Shown here: positions 1-10,844 of the stretch, piece after piece | Position numbering within the stretch: the first letter of the stretch is position 1 | Layout of the letters: each line of letters begins with the position of its first letter | Source: Phytophthora hibernalis | Taxonomy: Eukaryota; Oomycota; Peronosporomycetes; Peronosporales; Peronosporaceae | DNA: 64,000 bases | Reading direction: 5' to 3' | Assembly (NCBI GenBank): GCA_012656075.1 | Contig: JAAKBF010000260.1 | Coordinates: forward strand, 1-64,000 | Made by a program: the position numbers and the translations under genes | Notes under the pieces: model-generated | The model's input: only the letters and a program-made list of their open reading frames with translations | Databases searched by the model: none | Told to the model about the DNA's origin: nothing

Positions 1-755
1 AGAGAAAACTCGTTTTTGCATTTTCAATTATCTAGGAAAAACGTAGGAGACCTGGCCAACATTAAAGGTTTGCCTACTATTGGTTAAATAAAAGAGGTTT
101 TACCTAATCATGAAGCTGCAGCGCGCAAGCGTATAGTGTCAATTAGGAACAGCACGCCCTGGTTTGTCCGGTGGTATCTAGGTTTTGTGCCATATCCTCG
201 GCGTGAAATACCACAGTGCGGTCCACAAAGGTGAGGTTGGTCGTCATTATACAAAGAAGGAAAAACAGTAAGTAGGTCGCTCCACTGGTGCAGCCCCACA
301 TGCTCACGGCTTCATGTACGTGACGGTGCCGACGTTAACCAGCACAGTTGTTATCGAATACATCAAATACCCCCATGAGAGGCTTCATGCAGCTCGCCAT
401 TACATATAGTTTCTCGACTCGCACTTAAATATCTGATATTTAGGAAAATCCTCGATGATATCCTAATATTATGGTACTATTTGGATTTTTAACATATTAT
501 ATTATTCTTGACCTTAATAGTACTATTAATACTCGCAACCATTATGTCCGACAGGATATCTTTTGAATAACCTTAGCCCCTGGATGCACCGCGTGCTTGG
601 CTGTCGGCAAATATTTAACTAAAATGCACATGCTCGCTGGCGTCTACCTAATATCCAATATATTGGATACATGTTGTTCGTGTGGGAGTACTGAAGTATG
701 ACAGAGCCAGTACAAAATAATACTAAGGTACTATTACTGACTCAGTAAAATAGAG
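1..755. other. Non-coding stretch, nothing recognised
   Basis: No reading frame here resembles a known protein. The stretch is AT-rich in its second half, with short palindromic AT words near 655-670. It could be decayed transposon or effector flank, but I see no terminal repeats or motifs that support either. Confidence 0.5.
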
Positions 756-983
756 TCAATCTAAATATCTAAATACTAGCAGTGTCGATTCGATAATGCT
801 GTTGAACTGCTGCCACACACATGACGATTGACATTTTAGACCACCAACAAGTAAAACAAGCCCAAACATTGCTGCTTGCATGCCATCCATTTTCAAGAAT
901 CTGTGATTCACATCGCCTTTCTCGCGCGTGAAAGTTGCAAGATATTGCTTACAGGACACTGTTTTCCTCTCAAATACTTCCAT
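756..983 (-). CDS. Small hypothetical protein with one hydrophobic segment
   Basis: This is a 75-residue reading frame starting at an ATG (983-981). Residues about 35-49 form one hydrophobic stretch (QAAMFGLVLLVGG) that could be a membrane segment. The preceding part is polar and charged. I do not recognise the family; the layout recalls small mitochondrial membrane proteins but that is only an impression. A short inverted repeat (about 1044-1058 and 1096-1108) lies just upstream. It may be chance or a gene fragment. Confidence 0.2.
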   Translation of the reverse strand: MEVFERKTVSCKQYLATFTREKGDVNHRFLKMDGMQAAMFGLVLLVGGLKCQSSCVWQQFNSIIESTLLVFRYLD

Positions 984-1388
984 GATACAATCGGCGGACT
1001 GCTGATGCTGAAGCTTTGGTGAAGGAAGCAAGGTAGGACGTCCAACTAATAGATGCACCGTTAAGTTTGGTAGTATTAGTACTTGTAACTGTGCATCTAT
1101 TAGTTAGACGTATACAGAAGACAAGCTACTTTAGTAATTCAAAACAGGTTTGATTTAACTGTTCACTCAAGTACCGGTAACAGCCTATTTTTAATTACTA
1201 CAGTAATACATGTACATATATTAATACTGTTGTGTTCTGAAGACTCTCGGTGGAATGACGGAGCGGCTTCGTAGAAAACATAATAATAATTAATCGTAAT
1301 CGCTCTCGCTCCTTGCTCCTTGCTCAGCAAACTCACAATTGGATCTGCTACTTCCACAAAAGTTGTCTTACATACTCTCCAGTGAGCA

Positions 1389-2400
1389 ATGCGTTTGGGC
1401 TGCATTGGGCTGTTAGCTACTCTACTCCTTGTCAGTATATGTACGATCTCAGCGCAGAAGGACTCGAATAGTACTCACCCGTAACCCCGGACTCAGGCAC
1501 GTTCACTCACTGCAAGCCACGACCAACTCGCCACCAGTGGTTTTCTCCACTTTCAAGAAGGCGACGACGACGACGAGAGGGTGAACCTTCCTGGCTCCGT
1601 TATTGAAAAGTCCAAAGCGTAGGTGTCGCCAGCCACTTCGGAGAAACTCCAGACCTGGCTGAACAGCGGGAAATCCATCGACGACGTTTTTATTCGTATG
1701 CAGCTAACTAAGGCTGGAGATAAACTATTCGACAACCCACAGTTCACGACGTGGCTCACGTATGTGGATGATTTCACTGGCAAGGTAGCGTCAGCGATCG
1801 CTACACTGACGACTCACTATGGCGACGAAGCGATCGCAAAAATTCTCGACGCTGCAAAGAAGATCGCGGGAACGAGGGCAGTGGCCACTAAGTTGGAGGC
1901 TGCGCAAATGCAGACTTCGCTTGCAGGCGGAAAAACCGGGGACGATGTTTTTAAACTCCTGAAACTTAAGAAGGCAGGGGATGGCATCCTGAGCAACCCA
2001 GCCTTCACGTCTTGGACTACGTACCTGAAGATTTTCAACACAGCCCATCCCGATAAAAAAACGAGTATCTTCGCGAAATTGACATCGCAATACGGAGAGC
2101 TCGGTCTATCTCAGGTAATTGAAGATGTTTCGAAGGTTAAGAGCTCCTCCGCCATCGCGAAAACAGTCCAAGCCGAACAGTTCGTGCGCTGGATGATCAG
2201 TAAAAACTACAGATGATGTTTTCAAGTTGTTGAAACTTCACAAAGCCAAAACCAGTCTCCCCGAGAGCCCGCTTTTGAACACTTTCACCAAGTACATGAA
2301 CATTTACAACAAGCGGAACCCCGACCAGGAAACCACCTTACTAGGGACGCTAACGACTTACTATGGGGATGCTGGTGTAGTCAAGCTACTCGAAGCGTTG
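1389..2400 (+). pseudogene. Broken LWY-repeat effector, copy 1
   Basis: The start (ATG at 1389) encodes a signal-peptide-like leader that begins exactly as in the 601-aa paralogue at 46173 (MRLGCIGLL), but a frame break and a TAA near 1484 end it after about 31 residues. The paralogous frame resumes near 1547 with the acidic leader. It is cut again by a TAG at 1620-1622, and then runs through two LWY modules. An A5 run at 2202-2206 shifts the frame at the start of module 3. Similarity to the paralogue ends near 2400, so later modules are missing. An in-frame 12-bp loss near 1779-1786 shortens module 1. The family is made of secreted effectors that enter plant cells and suppress immunity. This copy is very unlikely to make a full protein. 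Confidence 0.85.
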
Positions 2401-2805
2401 TCTTTACTACGTCACCCTGCTGATATGTGCTCACCTCGCACTGAGAGAGGAGGGAGGGGATGCTTGGGTGCGCGTACATTCATTTTTTCCACTTTCTTCG
2501 CTCAGACCAGGCCACAAACTATGTGTTCTCCGTCCTGGAACCCATTTTGATTGATGGGACAGCAATTTACTGGTCCTTTCAAGTATGGGTGCAGCGGCTG
2601 TGTAGGCATTTTCAGAGCCTGTACGAAGTACTACATAGTATGCAGAAACGGCAATAAGTACTTCTCTTTCGCTCTTAAAAATACCGTGAGTTTTGTGTAT
2701 TAGAAGTACTTTCTACTACATGTACTTCGAAGTATATAAAACCCGTAGATTTCCTTACCATTCTTTAATTTTTTACAACGCAACAGACATGCTAACCAAC
2801 CGGCC
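2401..2805. other. Non-coding gap between convergent effector genes
   Basis: No recognised gene. It joins the truncated 3' end of copy 1 to the 3' end of the minus-strand RLLR gene. A TACATGTA palindrome lies at 2717-2724 beside repeated TACTTCGAAGTA-type words. Confidence 0.5.
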
Positions 2806-3991
2806 CTACTGGCTCGAGAAATTAAATTTGTAGCGACTTGCCAAAGTCTTTCCCTCAAACGAAGACCCCAGAATTTTGGAAACCTCTGCTGGGGGTGTCT
2901 TCAAGGACAGCCACTTGCGGATGAGGTCATCCTGCAACTCTCTAACAGTGCTGTTTCGTCTCGTTTGTCTCGAAGCAACGAGTTTCTGTGCCAATGTTTT
3001 CTCGCCAAGAACCGTCCACAATGCGTCGAATGTACTTGTCTTCCCTCCGCTAAAATCATCGACAACCTTGGTCCACACAGCGAAATTCGGATTCTCGAAA
3101 ACGTTGCCAGTCGTGTGGTCAAGGCGCAACACCTGACTGTATACGTCGTCGATGTTCAGCCCCATATCCTTCCAGACCTCCCTCTGCTGAGCCTGCAGTC
3201 TCGTCGCCATAGCCTGGGTGTCGTCCACTTTCGTTGCTGATTGAAGCATCTTCGCCACTCGTATATCACCGTAGCTTCTGGCCAACATCTCGATCATAGT
3301 CGTGGACTTTCCGGGGTTCCACGTGTTGAAGTCGACCAGATACCTGTTGAAAGTGAGGAAAAGCGGATTCGTCAGGATGTCATCCAGTCCGGCGTTGAGG
3401 TTCAGCCTCCTGAAAACATCGTCGACGGATAGTCCGGCTTCTTTCCAACTCTTCAATTGCTGGGCTTGCAAACTCTCGGCGAGTCTCTTGGTACTTGGAG
3501 ATTTCGCCGCGACTTCAAGCATTTTTGCCAGACTGGCGTCGTCGAAATGTTTCATCAAAGTCGGAATCATCGACACCGCTTTCTCCGGGTCCTTCTGCTT
3601 CATGTTGAAATCGTCCACGTACTTGACCCAAGCGAGGAATTTCGGGCTCTCGAAGAGTTTATCCCCGTCTTGGCGAGATTCAGCTTCGTGAAAACATCGT
3701 CGGCGCTTGTTTCTTTCTTCAAATTCGCTGCGAGTTTTTCTTGAGTAGCAAATTCTTAGCCTTGTCCATTCCAGGAAGCGACTTCAGCGCGCTTGTGATT
3801 CCTCTCTCCTCCTCGTTTTCGTCTACTCTGGAGTCGGTTCTGAGTAGTCTTTTGTATGGGCCCACATAGAATGAACGAGCAACCTCCACAAAATCAGTAG
3901 TCGTTGTCTTCGCGTTCATCATCGCTGAATCAGCATCAATAGTAACGAAGAGCGCACCAACAAGTAGTAATACAGTGAAGTTGAGACGCAT
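2806..3991 (-). pseudogene. RxLR-EER LWY effector with two frame breaks
   Basis: The ATG at 3991-3989 starts a clear signal peptide (residues 1 to about 21, MRLNFTVLLLVGALFVTIDA). RLLR follows at residues 48-51 and an acidic DENEEER motif at 57-63, the standard order of an oomycete RxLR effector. The frame then breaks twice: at a T5 run on the plus strand (3735-3739) and at a C4 run (3663-3666). Beyond these, 3618-2806 reads openly for 270 residues with three LWY-type modules and a last partial one, ending in KFNFSSQ and TAG. Both breaks are one-base run-length changes, so the gene may be intact in the organism and damaged only in this assembly. The predicted role is delivery into host cells and immune suppression; the host target is unknown. 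It converges on copy 1. Confidence 0.85.
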
Positions 3992-5299
3992 GCCTGTTGA
4001 TAAACGTTTTAGGGACGGAAAGCCGTATTCCTACCGAAATGCGAAATGAGGAAATTCGTGAGAAATTGTTTGACCGACTATCTGGGGCACAGGATGTCGT
4101 ACAAGATGGGAGAATGGCGTGCCTTTTTGTTACTCACAACAGTTACATGTATTATAATAATAAAGTAGTAGAGCAAATTTGTCCAATACATACGTACGTA
4201 CGTATACGTAATATGTACGTGGAGTTTGTCGTTTATCATTGGCGCGTGCCTTCAACTCGTTGGGCCAATTACCGGTACAACATTAGGGCCCGTGTACATC
4301 CGCTACCGGTAGCTAAAAGCAGTGCTGTTATTACCCCTCGTTAAAAGCACTTTGATATACCAGTACACCGTCATATCTGATGACCAACATGATACATGTA
4401 CTTTATCACTGCATTATGCTTGTTCCATACTCAATCCCTCTTTGCACCTCGCATTCGACGAGAAGCACTGTACTGTACTGCTGATCATCCCCTTTTGAGG
4501 CACGAATGCTTACGTCGAGAAATCCTGTTGATGTGCTGCCTGTCCAAGGATAATTACACGCATCGATTGCTGGCGGACGATTCCTCACAATGTGGGCAAT
4601 CGTCATCGATTGGGCGCTGCCCTTCGGGATTTACTTTTTCACGCTGATGAGATCGCTTTCCTCCGGTAGTCGTTCCTACAAAAGCTCTGCCAGAGTTTTA
4701 AAATCGCCTTATAAGCGATGGAGCTCAAACGCGTTCTTCAGATTCTCTAGTGGAGGTATCCTGGAGTACGGTACGGTATCACCATCACGCATTGATTGAT
4801 GTTGGCAGCCCATGTTTTCAATGAGGGTTAGGAAACAATTTAATAGTTAAACCAAGTGAAGAGGAAAAACATGGCAAAACATGGTTGCAATCATTTCAAA
4901 ACAAGAGGACGGGTGGCAAACATAATCGCTACAGGAAATCTGAAATCTATCACCCAGTTAAGCCCATAAAACAACAGGACGCCGACAGAAGCCTAAGTCA
5001 AGCACTATTAAACCATGTTTGGTTATAAAGTTTAAGTCTGCGTGCGTCGCAGGCGTCCATTTGGCTTGCCAAGGGTTGAGAACCCCTCCGAACGCAAACA
5101 TGAGCTGTAGATTTTCCCTGAAACAGCGGGTATTAATTTATGATAGTAGTAGGACTATATCATTCTCAAACAGTCAAGGCATTTCATCGATAGTCATTGA
5201 TCACACCTAGCGTGGAGAGTGACATGCTGCCACAGACGACTTTTCCGCGCTGGGCAAACTTGCCGCGCGCACTACCCCAAACAAGGTATGGATACTTAG
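3992..5299. other. Intergenic region without recognised genes
   Basis: Open frames here (for example 3997-4344 plus) show no family features, signal peptide or repeats. A short ACGT microsatellite lies at about 4190-4206, and TACATGTA palindromes at 4144 and 4393. The first part is probably the promoter of the divergent minus-strand RLLR gene. Confidence 0.5.
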
Positions 5300-7057
5300 A
5301 TATGAGTTGTTGGGCCGACAGACCAGGCCCTGCGTAGCTGCTGCACTGCTGGTCCGTACAAATACGGCTGCAGCGGAGAAGGCCTTTAGGATTATTCACC
5401 CGCACACCCAGATTTTGGCACGTTCACTTATTGCGAACCACAAACAATTCAACACCAGTGGTTTTCTCCACTTTCAAGAAGGCGACGACGACGACGAGAG
5501 GGTGAACCTTCCTGGCTCCGTTATTGAAAAGTCCAAAGCGTAGGTGTCGCCAGCCACTTCGGAGAAACTCCAGACCTGGCTGAACAGCGGGAAATCCATC
5601 GACGACGTTTTTATTCGTATGCAGCTAACTAAGGCTGGAGATAAACTATTCGACAACCCACAGTTCACGACGTGGCTCACGTATGTGGATGATTTCACTG
5701 GCAAGATAGCGTCAGCGATCGCTACACTGACGACTCACTATGGCGACGAAGCGATCGCAAAAATTCTCGACGCTGCAAAGAAGATCGCGGGAACGAGGGC
5801 AGTGGCCACTAAGTTGGAGGCTGCGCAAATGCAGACTTGGCTTGCAGGCGGAAAAACCGGGGACGATGTTTTTAAACTCCTGAAACTTAAGAAGGCAGGG
5901 GATGGCATCCTGAGCAACCCAGCCTTCACGTCTTGGACTACGTACCTGAAGATTTTTAACACGGCCCATCCGGATCAAAAGACAAGTATCTTCGCGAAAT
6001 TGGCATCGCAATACGGTGAACTCGGTCTATCTCGGGTAGTTGAAGCTGCCTTAAAGGCCAAAAGTTCCTCCGCCATCGCTAAAACTGTTCAAGCCGAGCA
6101 ATTCGAGCGGTGGATGACCAGAAAAACAGTACCGGGTGATGTTTTCGCGATCTTGGGACTGAGCAAAGCTGGTGACAAGCTTCTTGAAAGTCCTGTTTTG
6201 AACACCTTTACCAAGTACATGAACATTTACAACAAGCGGAACCCTGATCAAGAAACCACATTGATAGCGACGCTAGCGACTCACTATGGGGATATTGGTG
6301 TAGTCAAGTTACTTGAAGCATGGAAAACCGTATCCAGTACGTCTAACATCGCCGCAAACTTGGAAGACGCGCTGTACAAACTCTGGATTAGCGGCCGGAA
6401 GAGTCCGGACGACATCTTCACAACGTTAGGTCTGGAGAATGCTGGCAAAAACCTTCTTTCTAGTCCGCTTTTCAACACGTTTACAAAGTTCACGGATACC
6501 TATCACGCCAAGAAACCCAACATCAAGATGACAACAAATTGGATTCTAAGGGCACACTATAACGCCTTCGATGTCGCTAAAATGATCCTTGCAGTGGAAA
6601 AAATGCCGGGTGCGCATAGCGCTGGAAAACGCATGGAGGGGTACTCTTCAAGGACTGGATGGGTTCTCCGGATGAAGCGTTTAAAGCACTCAAACTTGAC
6701 CGAGTAAGGCCTTCAAAGCTGTTTGAAAGCCCGATGTTTGCGTATTGGATGAAGTTCATGGACGATTTCCACATGGCTTTCCCCGGTAAGAATATCCCAC
6801 GGACTATATTGGCGACGGCCTACAAGGATGAAGATCTGCTAAAGGTGGTCAAAGCGGCACAAAAGAACCCGAAGATGAAGGAACTTGGGAACAAGTTGGA
6901 GACTGAGATGTTCAAGCAGTTCATCTTCGCAAAAAAACAACCGATCGATGTTGCCAAACTTCTAAACGTGAAGCAAAAGAACGATGCGAACTGGAAATTT
7001 TGGAAGACGTACATGCAGGACTACCACAAGTTCCACCTGAGAGAGATCAAGACCTGA
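5300..7057 (+). pseudogene. Broken LWY-repeat effector, copy 2 (mosaic)
   Basis: This is a paralogue of the 601-aa gene at 46173. The start codon region is replaced, so the leader (about 5337-5543) has no ATG in frame, though it keeps the late signal-peptide part and a DDDDER acidic motif. A TAG at 5541-5543 cuts it from the body, at the same codon as in copy 1. From 5544 the body is open for 387 residues and spans four LWY modules. A G4 run (6638-6641; G5 in the intact paralogue) then shifts the frame, and the last module and tail read from 6659 to 7057. The 5' half matches copy 1, while the 3' half and downstream flank match the 46173 copy almost perfectly. Module 1 carries the same 12-bp loss as copy 1. 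The product, if any, lacks a secretion leader. Confidence 0.88.
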
Positions 7058-7498
7058 GTCGTCCATGTAGTTGCCTAAATGACGACCCTAAATGCACGTC
7101 GCTTGAAAACCCGTTGTCGAACAACCATCCTTTTTTTTAACTTATACGAGCAGGTATTAACAACGTGGTTAGCTTCAATCTACATACTGTACTTCGAAGG
7201 AACATTTTACGAACATACCTTGGGTCCAATAACTGTCAACTATGCTTTGGCTAGGACCCGCGTGCACAGCTCTCGGCCAGCTTATGGAAAGCTTGAGGAA
7301 AGTGCTGACAGACCTAGTTTCGGGAACATAGAAAAAAACTTTATCTTGAATTGAGAAAGATGAATGTTGTTCAGGATCGGCTTCGCAAAAGGCACCTAGC
7401 TGTTTCTCCTGGGGAAAATATTGGTCGAGGATAATTCAATGCTGGGTTCGCTCCCACGTCCGATGGTCTTTTCAGATTTGGATTTTACCCTTCGCCTC
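7058..7498. repeat. Effector 3' flank shared with 47979-48418
   Basis: This non-coding segment is nearly identical to the flank downstream of the intact copy at 46173, with only scattered substitutions and a shorter T run. It shows that the duplication carried the gene plus its downstream region and the start of the next effector. Confidence 0.85.
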
Positions 7499-7930
7499 AT
7501 GAATTCCAGCCTCTTGCCCGTGCAGGGCAAGTGGACACTGGTACATCAGCCTGCTGGTATTTGCTGGCCTGATTGTACTTGTGGATGCGACTATAACTAC
7601 AAGAAACTTGGAAATGACTGATTCGGTCACTATGAATCACAACGAATTCTCCCCACAGAGGCTGTTGAGGTTTAAACCAACAGGTAGAGAGGCGATGAAG
7701 AAGAGTCGGCATATCTGCCTCAAATTTGGAGAAGGTAAAAACCCTGTTGACATCGTCGACGGTCACCGAAAAGACTTTGCAGCGTTGGGTAAAAGAAGCA
7801 AAAGTCTCCGAGTCCCCGATGGCTACAAAATGTCCAAAGCAGGCCTGCGGATTCAATCCGGCGGGACTCGAAATACGATCACCTGATTGGTCAATCCGTC
7901 GGATTCGGAGATGTAAGACCCACTCCACTC
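7499..7930 (+). pseudogene. Remnant of an RLLR effector leader
   Basis: One frame, read from about 7550, gives a hydrophobic stretch (LLVFAGLIVLVDA) that looks like the core of a signal peptide. RLLR follows near 7662-7673 (SPQRLLRFKPTGRE). No ATG lies in that frame close upstream, so the start is broken. An LWY-like beginning (EKVKTLLTSSTVTEKTLQRW) follows in another frame near 7726. The paralogous region at 48419-49546 continues into more modules, but here similarity fades by about 7870. This is a truncated leader plus module start, not a working gene. Confidence 0.6.
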
Positions 7931-8169
7931 TAAAACCCTTTACTCAACGAAAGTTTGTCCTAGAAATAAGGACAAAACGCAAAAGTGATTTGTTAAAATG
8001 GAAATTTTGAATTGACATTTTCAGTCAGATGGACAACGGTGGACACAATGAAAGACATACCATTCTTAAAGCGAATAAAGGGCTATGTGAAGTATCAGAA
8101 AATTCTAATAGCAATGAAAACTCTGGCCAAGTAAGGCCCCAACTTTTGGTCCTTTTTATCCTTAACTTC
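7931..8169. other. Short spacer between decayed effectors
   Basis: There is no recognisable coding signal. The region lies between the RLLR remnant and the next decayed LWY gene and probably held that gene's promoter. Confidence 0.4.
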
Positions 8170-10143
8170 GGGGATGTTGACTACCAGAAGCTCGAACATT
8201 CGACGTTATCCTCAGTGCTTCCAAGTCTCAATGCCAGTGTAGCGGTGTCGCGTTATGGACCGAGCCCCGCCGACTTTACCAGTTCCGCTAAATTCTCAAC
8301 TCTAAACATGGGCGATGAAGGCGAATAAAGAGCGGGGTTATCTGTTTCCACCATCGAGAGGGCAAAAATGGTATTCTCCTCGTCTACCATCACCTCCAAA
8401 AGCTCCAGAAGTGGCTCAGCGAGGGCAAAAATGGGGATACAGTTTTCACGCGAATGGGACTTACCAAGTCTGAAAATCTGCTGTTTTATCACCCACAGTT
8501 CGCTGAGTGGACAAAGTACGTAGATGATTTCAGTGTCAAGTACCCAGCGAAAGTGACGTCCGCGATCTCCACGCTGACAACGCAATACGGCGATGACGCG
8601 CTATATAAACTACTTGAGGTTGCGAAGACAGTCCCAAGTCATGAAAATCTTGCAAACAAGCAGCAAACGGAGCAAATGCAGCACTGGGTTACACTCGAAA
8701 AATCTCCCGACGATGTCTTTCGCCTGTTTGATCTCCAAAGAGCAGGGAATTCCTTCTCACGAGCCCAAAGTTTTCCTCGTGGGTCACGTACGTGGACGAT
8801 TTCAACGCACTGAACACGGAGAAAACAACGTCAATTATCCAAACGCTGACGACTTACTATGGTGATGATGTACTGTTCAAGATGATTGGTGCCGCCAAGA
8901 ATTCGGATGCAACGAAGAGCATCGCCACCAAATTAGAGACTCAACAGATTCATGGGTGGCTGGGGACTGGGAAAACACCGGATGATGTTTTCGTACAGAT
9001 GACAGTTGGCAAGGTGGAGGATAATCTGATGGCGAGTCCACTGTTCAGCACCTGGGTCAAGTACCTGGACGATTTCAATGCACAGTACGCCGCGAAGACA
9101 ACAACTCTGTTTCATGTTTTGACGAAGAAGTTCGACGATGAAGCTCTGGCAAAAGTGATCGCGGTCGGAAAAACGCATGACAGTTCGAAGGCAGCCGCAA
9201 TAAAGTTGGAGACCCAACAAATCAAGCTTGGCTGACCGGTGGTAAATCATCGGACGACGTCTTCACGCTGCTAAGACTTGACAAAGGAGAGGAGAACTTC
9301 TTGCTGTATGACATGTGGATTTCGTATGTCTTCAAAAAAGAAAACTCGGGGATGGAAACGTACTTGTTCAAGACTTTGACGACTCACTACGACGACAAAC
9401 CATTGATTAAATTTCTCGAAGCGACGAAAAAATATGCGAATCTAGAAAGCACTGCCAGCAAGTTGCAAACGGAAATTATTCAGGGTTATCTCGGCATCAA
9501 GAAATCTCCCAATGAAGTCTTCAAGCTGCTTGGACTTGGCGATGCCTGGGATAACGTTTTAGGCAATCCTCTGTTCACAACCTGGCTTCGCTACGTGAAA
9601 AAGTTCGACCAGGAGAATTCGGCGAAGAAGACGGACTGGTATCTATCACTTCATTTTTATTACGGTGATGGCGGAGTTGAATCGATATCCAAGCACTGTG
9701 AGACTCGCTAAAATGGTGCATGCGGGACTGATGAAGCGCTGGCTTGTCACCAAGAAACCCCACGTGCTACTTTCAGGTGGATTTTACGTTACCCCAAGGC
9801 GGATGAAAGGCTTCTTGCTGATCCACGTTTCGAAACATGGGCCAAATATCTGGATGAGTTCAACGAGCGGTATCCCGACAAGAAAACGACAATGATCGAT
9901 GGGTTGAGGTACAGCTTTAATGATCGAGCTCTATTCCGGATGTTCGATGCGGCGAAGAAGGTCCCGAGTACGGAGAAACAGGCCACGAACTGGCAGAACG
10001 CGCTGCTCGACAAGTGGGTACGTGCGAAGGAAACCCCAGCAGACCTTTCCAGTATGCTACATGGTGTGGTGACTGCTGATGAAATGATCCAGCGGTACGT
10101 TATGAAAGCCAGGGCAGTGAGGGGGCATTCTTTAGGTCTTTGA
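8170..10143 (+). pseudogene. Decayed EER-type LWY effector, about six modules
   Basis: This is a paralogue of the 56756-58737 gene. The late signal-peptide sequence (SSVLPSLNASVAVS) is kept at about 8206-8250, but the initiating part is gone and the EER site reads GDEGE followed by TAA. The LWY body is split over at least six frames, with changes at an A run near 8397, a C run near 8752, a base loss near 9224 and an internal deletion near 9683 that removes part of a module. All six modules can still be traced in order, down to the conserved C-terminal part (ADEMIQRY) and the stop at 10143. It cannot make the ancestral protein. Its family is predicted to be secreted and to act in the host cell. 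Confidence 0.85.
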
Positions 10144-10802
10144 GCATATTTTATTTAGGTGGTGGTGCTGGTCAAACATCGCTTGTTCGATGCAGATACT
10201 AATTCTAGTTGATTTATTTGGCTTTCATTTTTTATAGATGAATATTTTATTGTTTGCAAACTAACCGATCAATAATATGAGCAGCTGAGGAAAGTGCTTC
10301 TGTTGGTAAAGATTTTGGAGAGGCTACAATGCCATATACATGTACAATCAATGTCGTGGCGGGGGCAGGAGATTTATCCGTAGGGTGACGACAGCGGATC
10401 GGCTGCGGCTTGCGCTTTGCTGTGACAGTGTAGAGTTTTACTCCGCATGAATTTTACACCACGCATAGTAATCTGTGATCAATGTTAGGAATGCAAATCA
10501 GACTTAACATAATTGCAATAATTCGTTTGGCTGGCGAGAGCGACCTTGAAGGAAAGTTTGTACCAGCGCGGTCTCCAATAGTTTGAAATGTTATTTGCCT
10601 CTGTCAACATTCACAACTGCGTCTTCACGTCTACATTGCTCCATGATACATCAAGCTCTGTCATTTACTCATCGAAGTAAGGCGCATTTATTAAATGCCA
10701 TTTTACAATTAGCCCAGATGAAGGTCTTTGCGTGATAAAACAGTTATTCTGTCACTTCGATGACGACATACGAACTTTTATACGTACATAACTCATTCTT
10801 AC
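10144..10802. other. Intergenic region before the Gypsy element
   Basis: No gene is recognised. It ends at the target-site copy of the Gypsy insertion (10803-10807). It contains one TACATGTA palindrome near 10337. Confidence 0.5.
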
Positions 10803-10807
10803 ATAAT
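10803..10807. repeat. Target-site duplication (ATAAT), left
   Basis: ATAAT lies directly before the TG of the 5' LTR. The same five bases follow the CA end of the 3' LTR at 19929-19933. A 5-bp duplication is normal for Gypsy integrases, so both ends of the element are fixed. Confidence 0.9.
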
Positions 10808-10844
10808 TGTCGGCGGATTATGATCAAGCTCGGGCTGCTATGGA

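Noticed and set aside
3997..4344. 115-aa plus-strand frame upstream of the RLLR gene
   Set aside because: No signal peptide, motif or repeat; it covers an ACGT microsatellite and is best explained by chance.
7421..7621. 66-aa frame repeated at 48340-48540
   Set aside because: It is conserved only because the DNA is duplicated; the neighbouring frame with the hydrophobic stretch and RLLR is the better reading.
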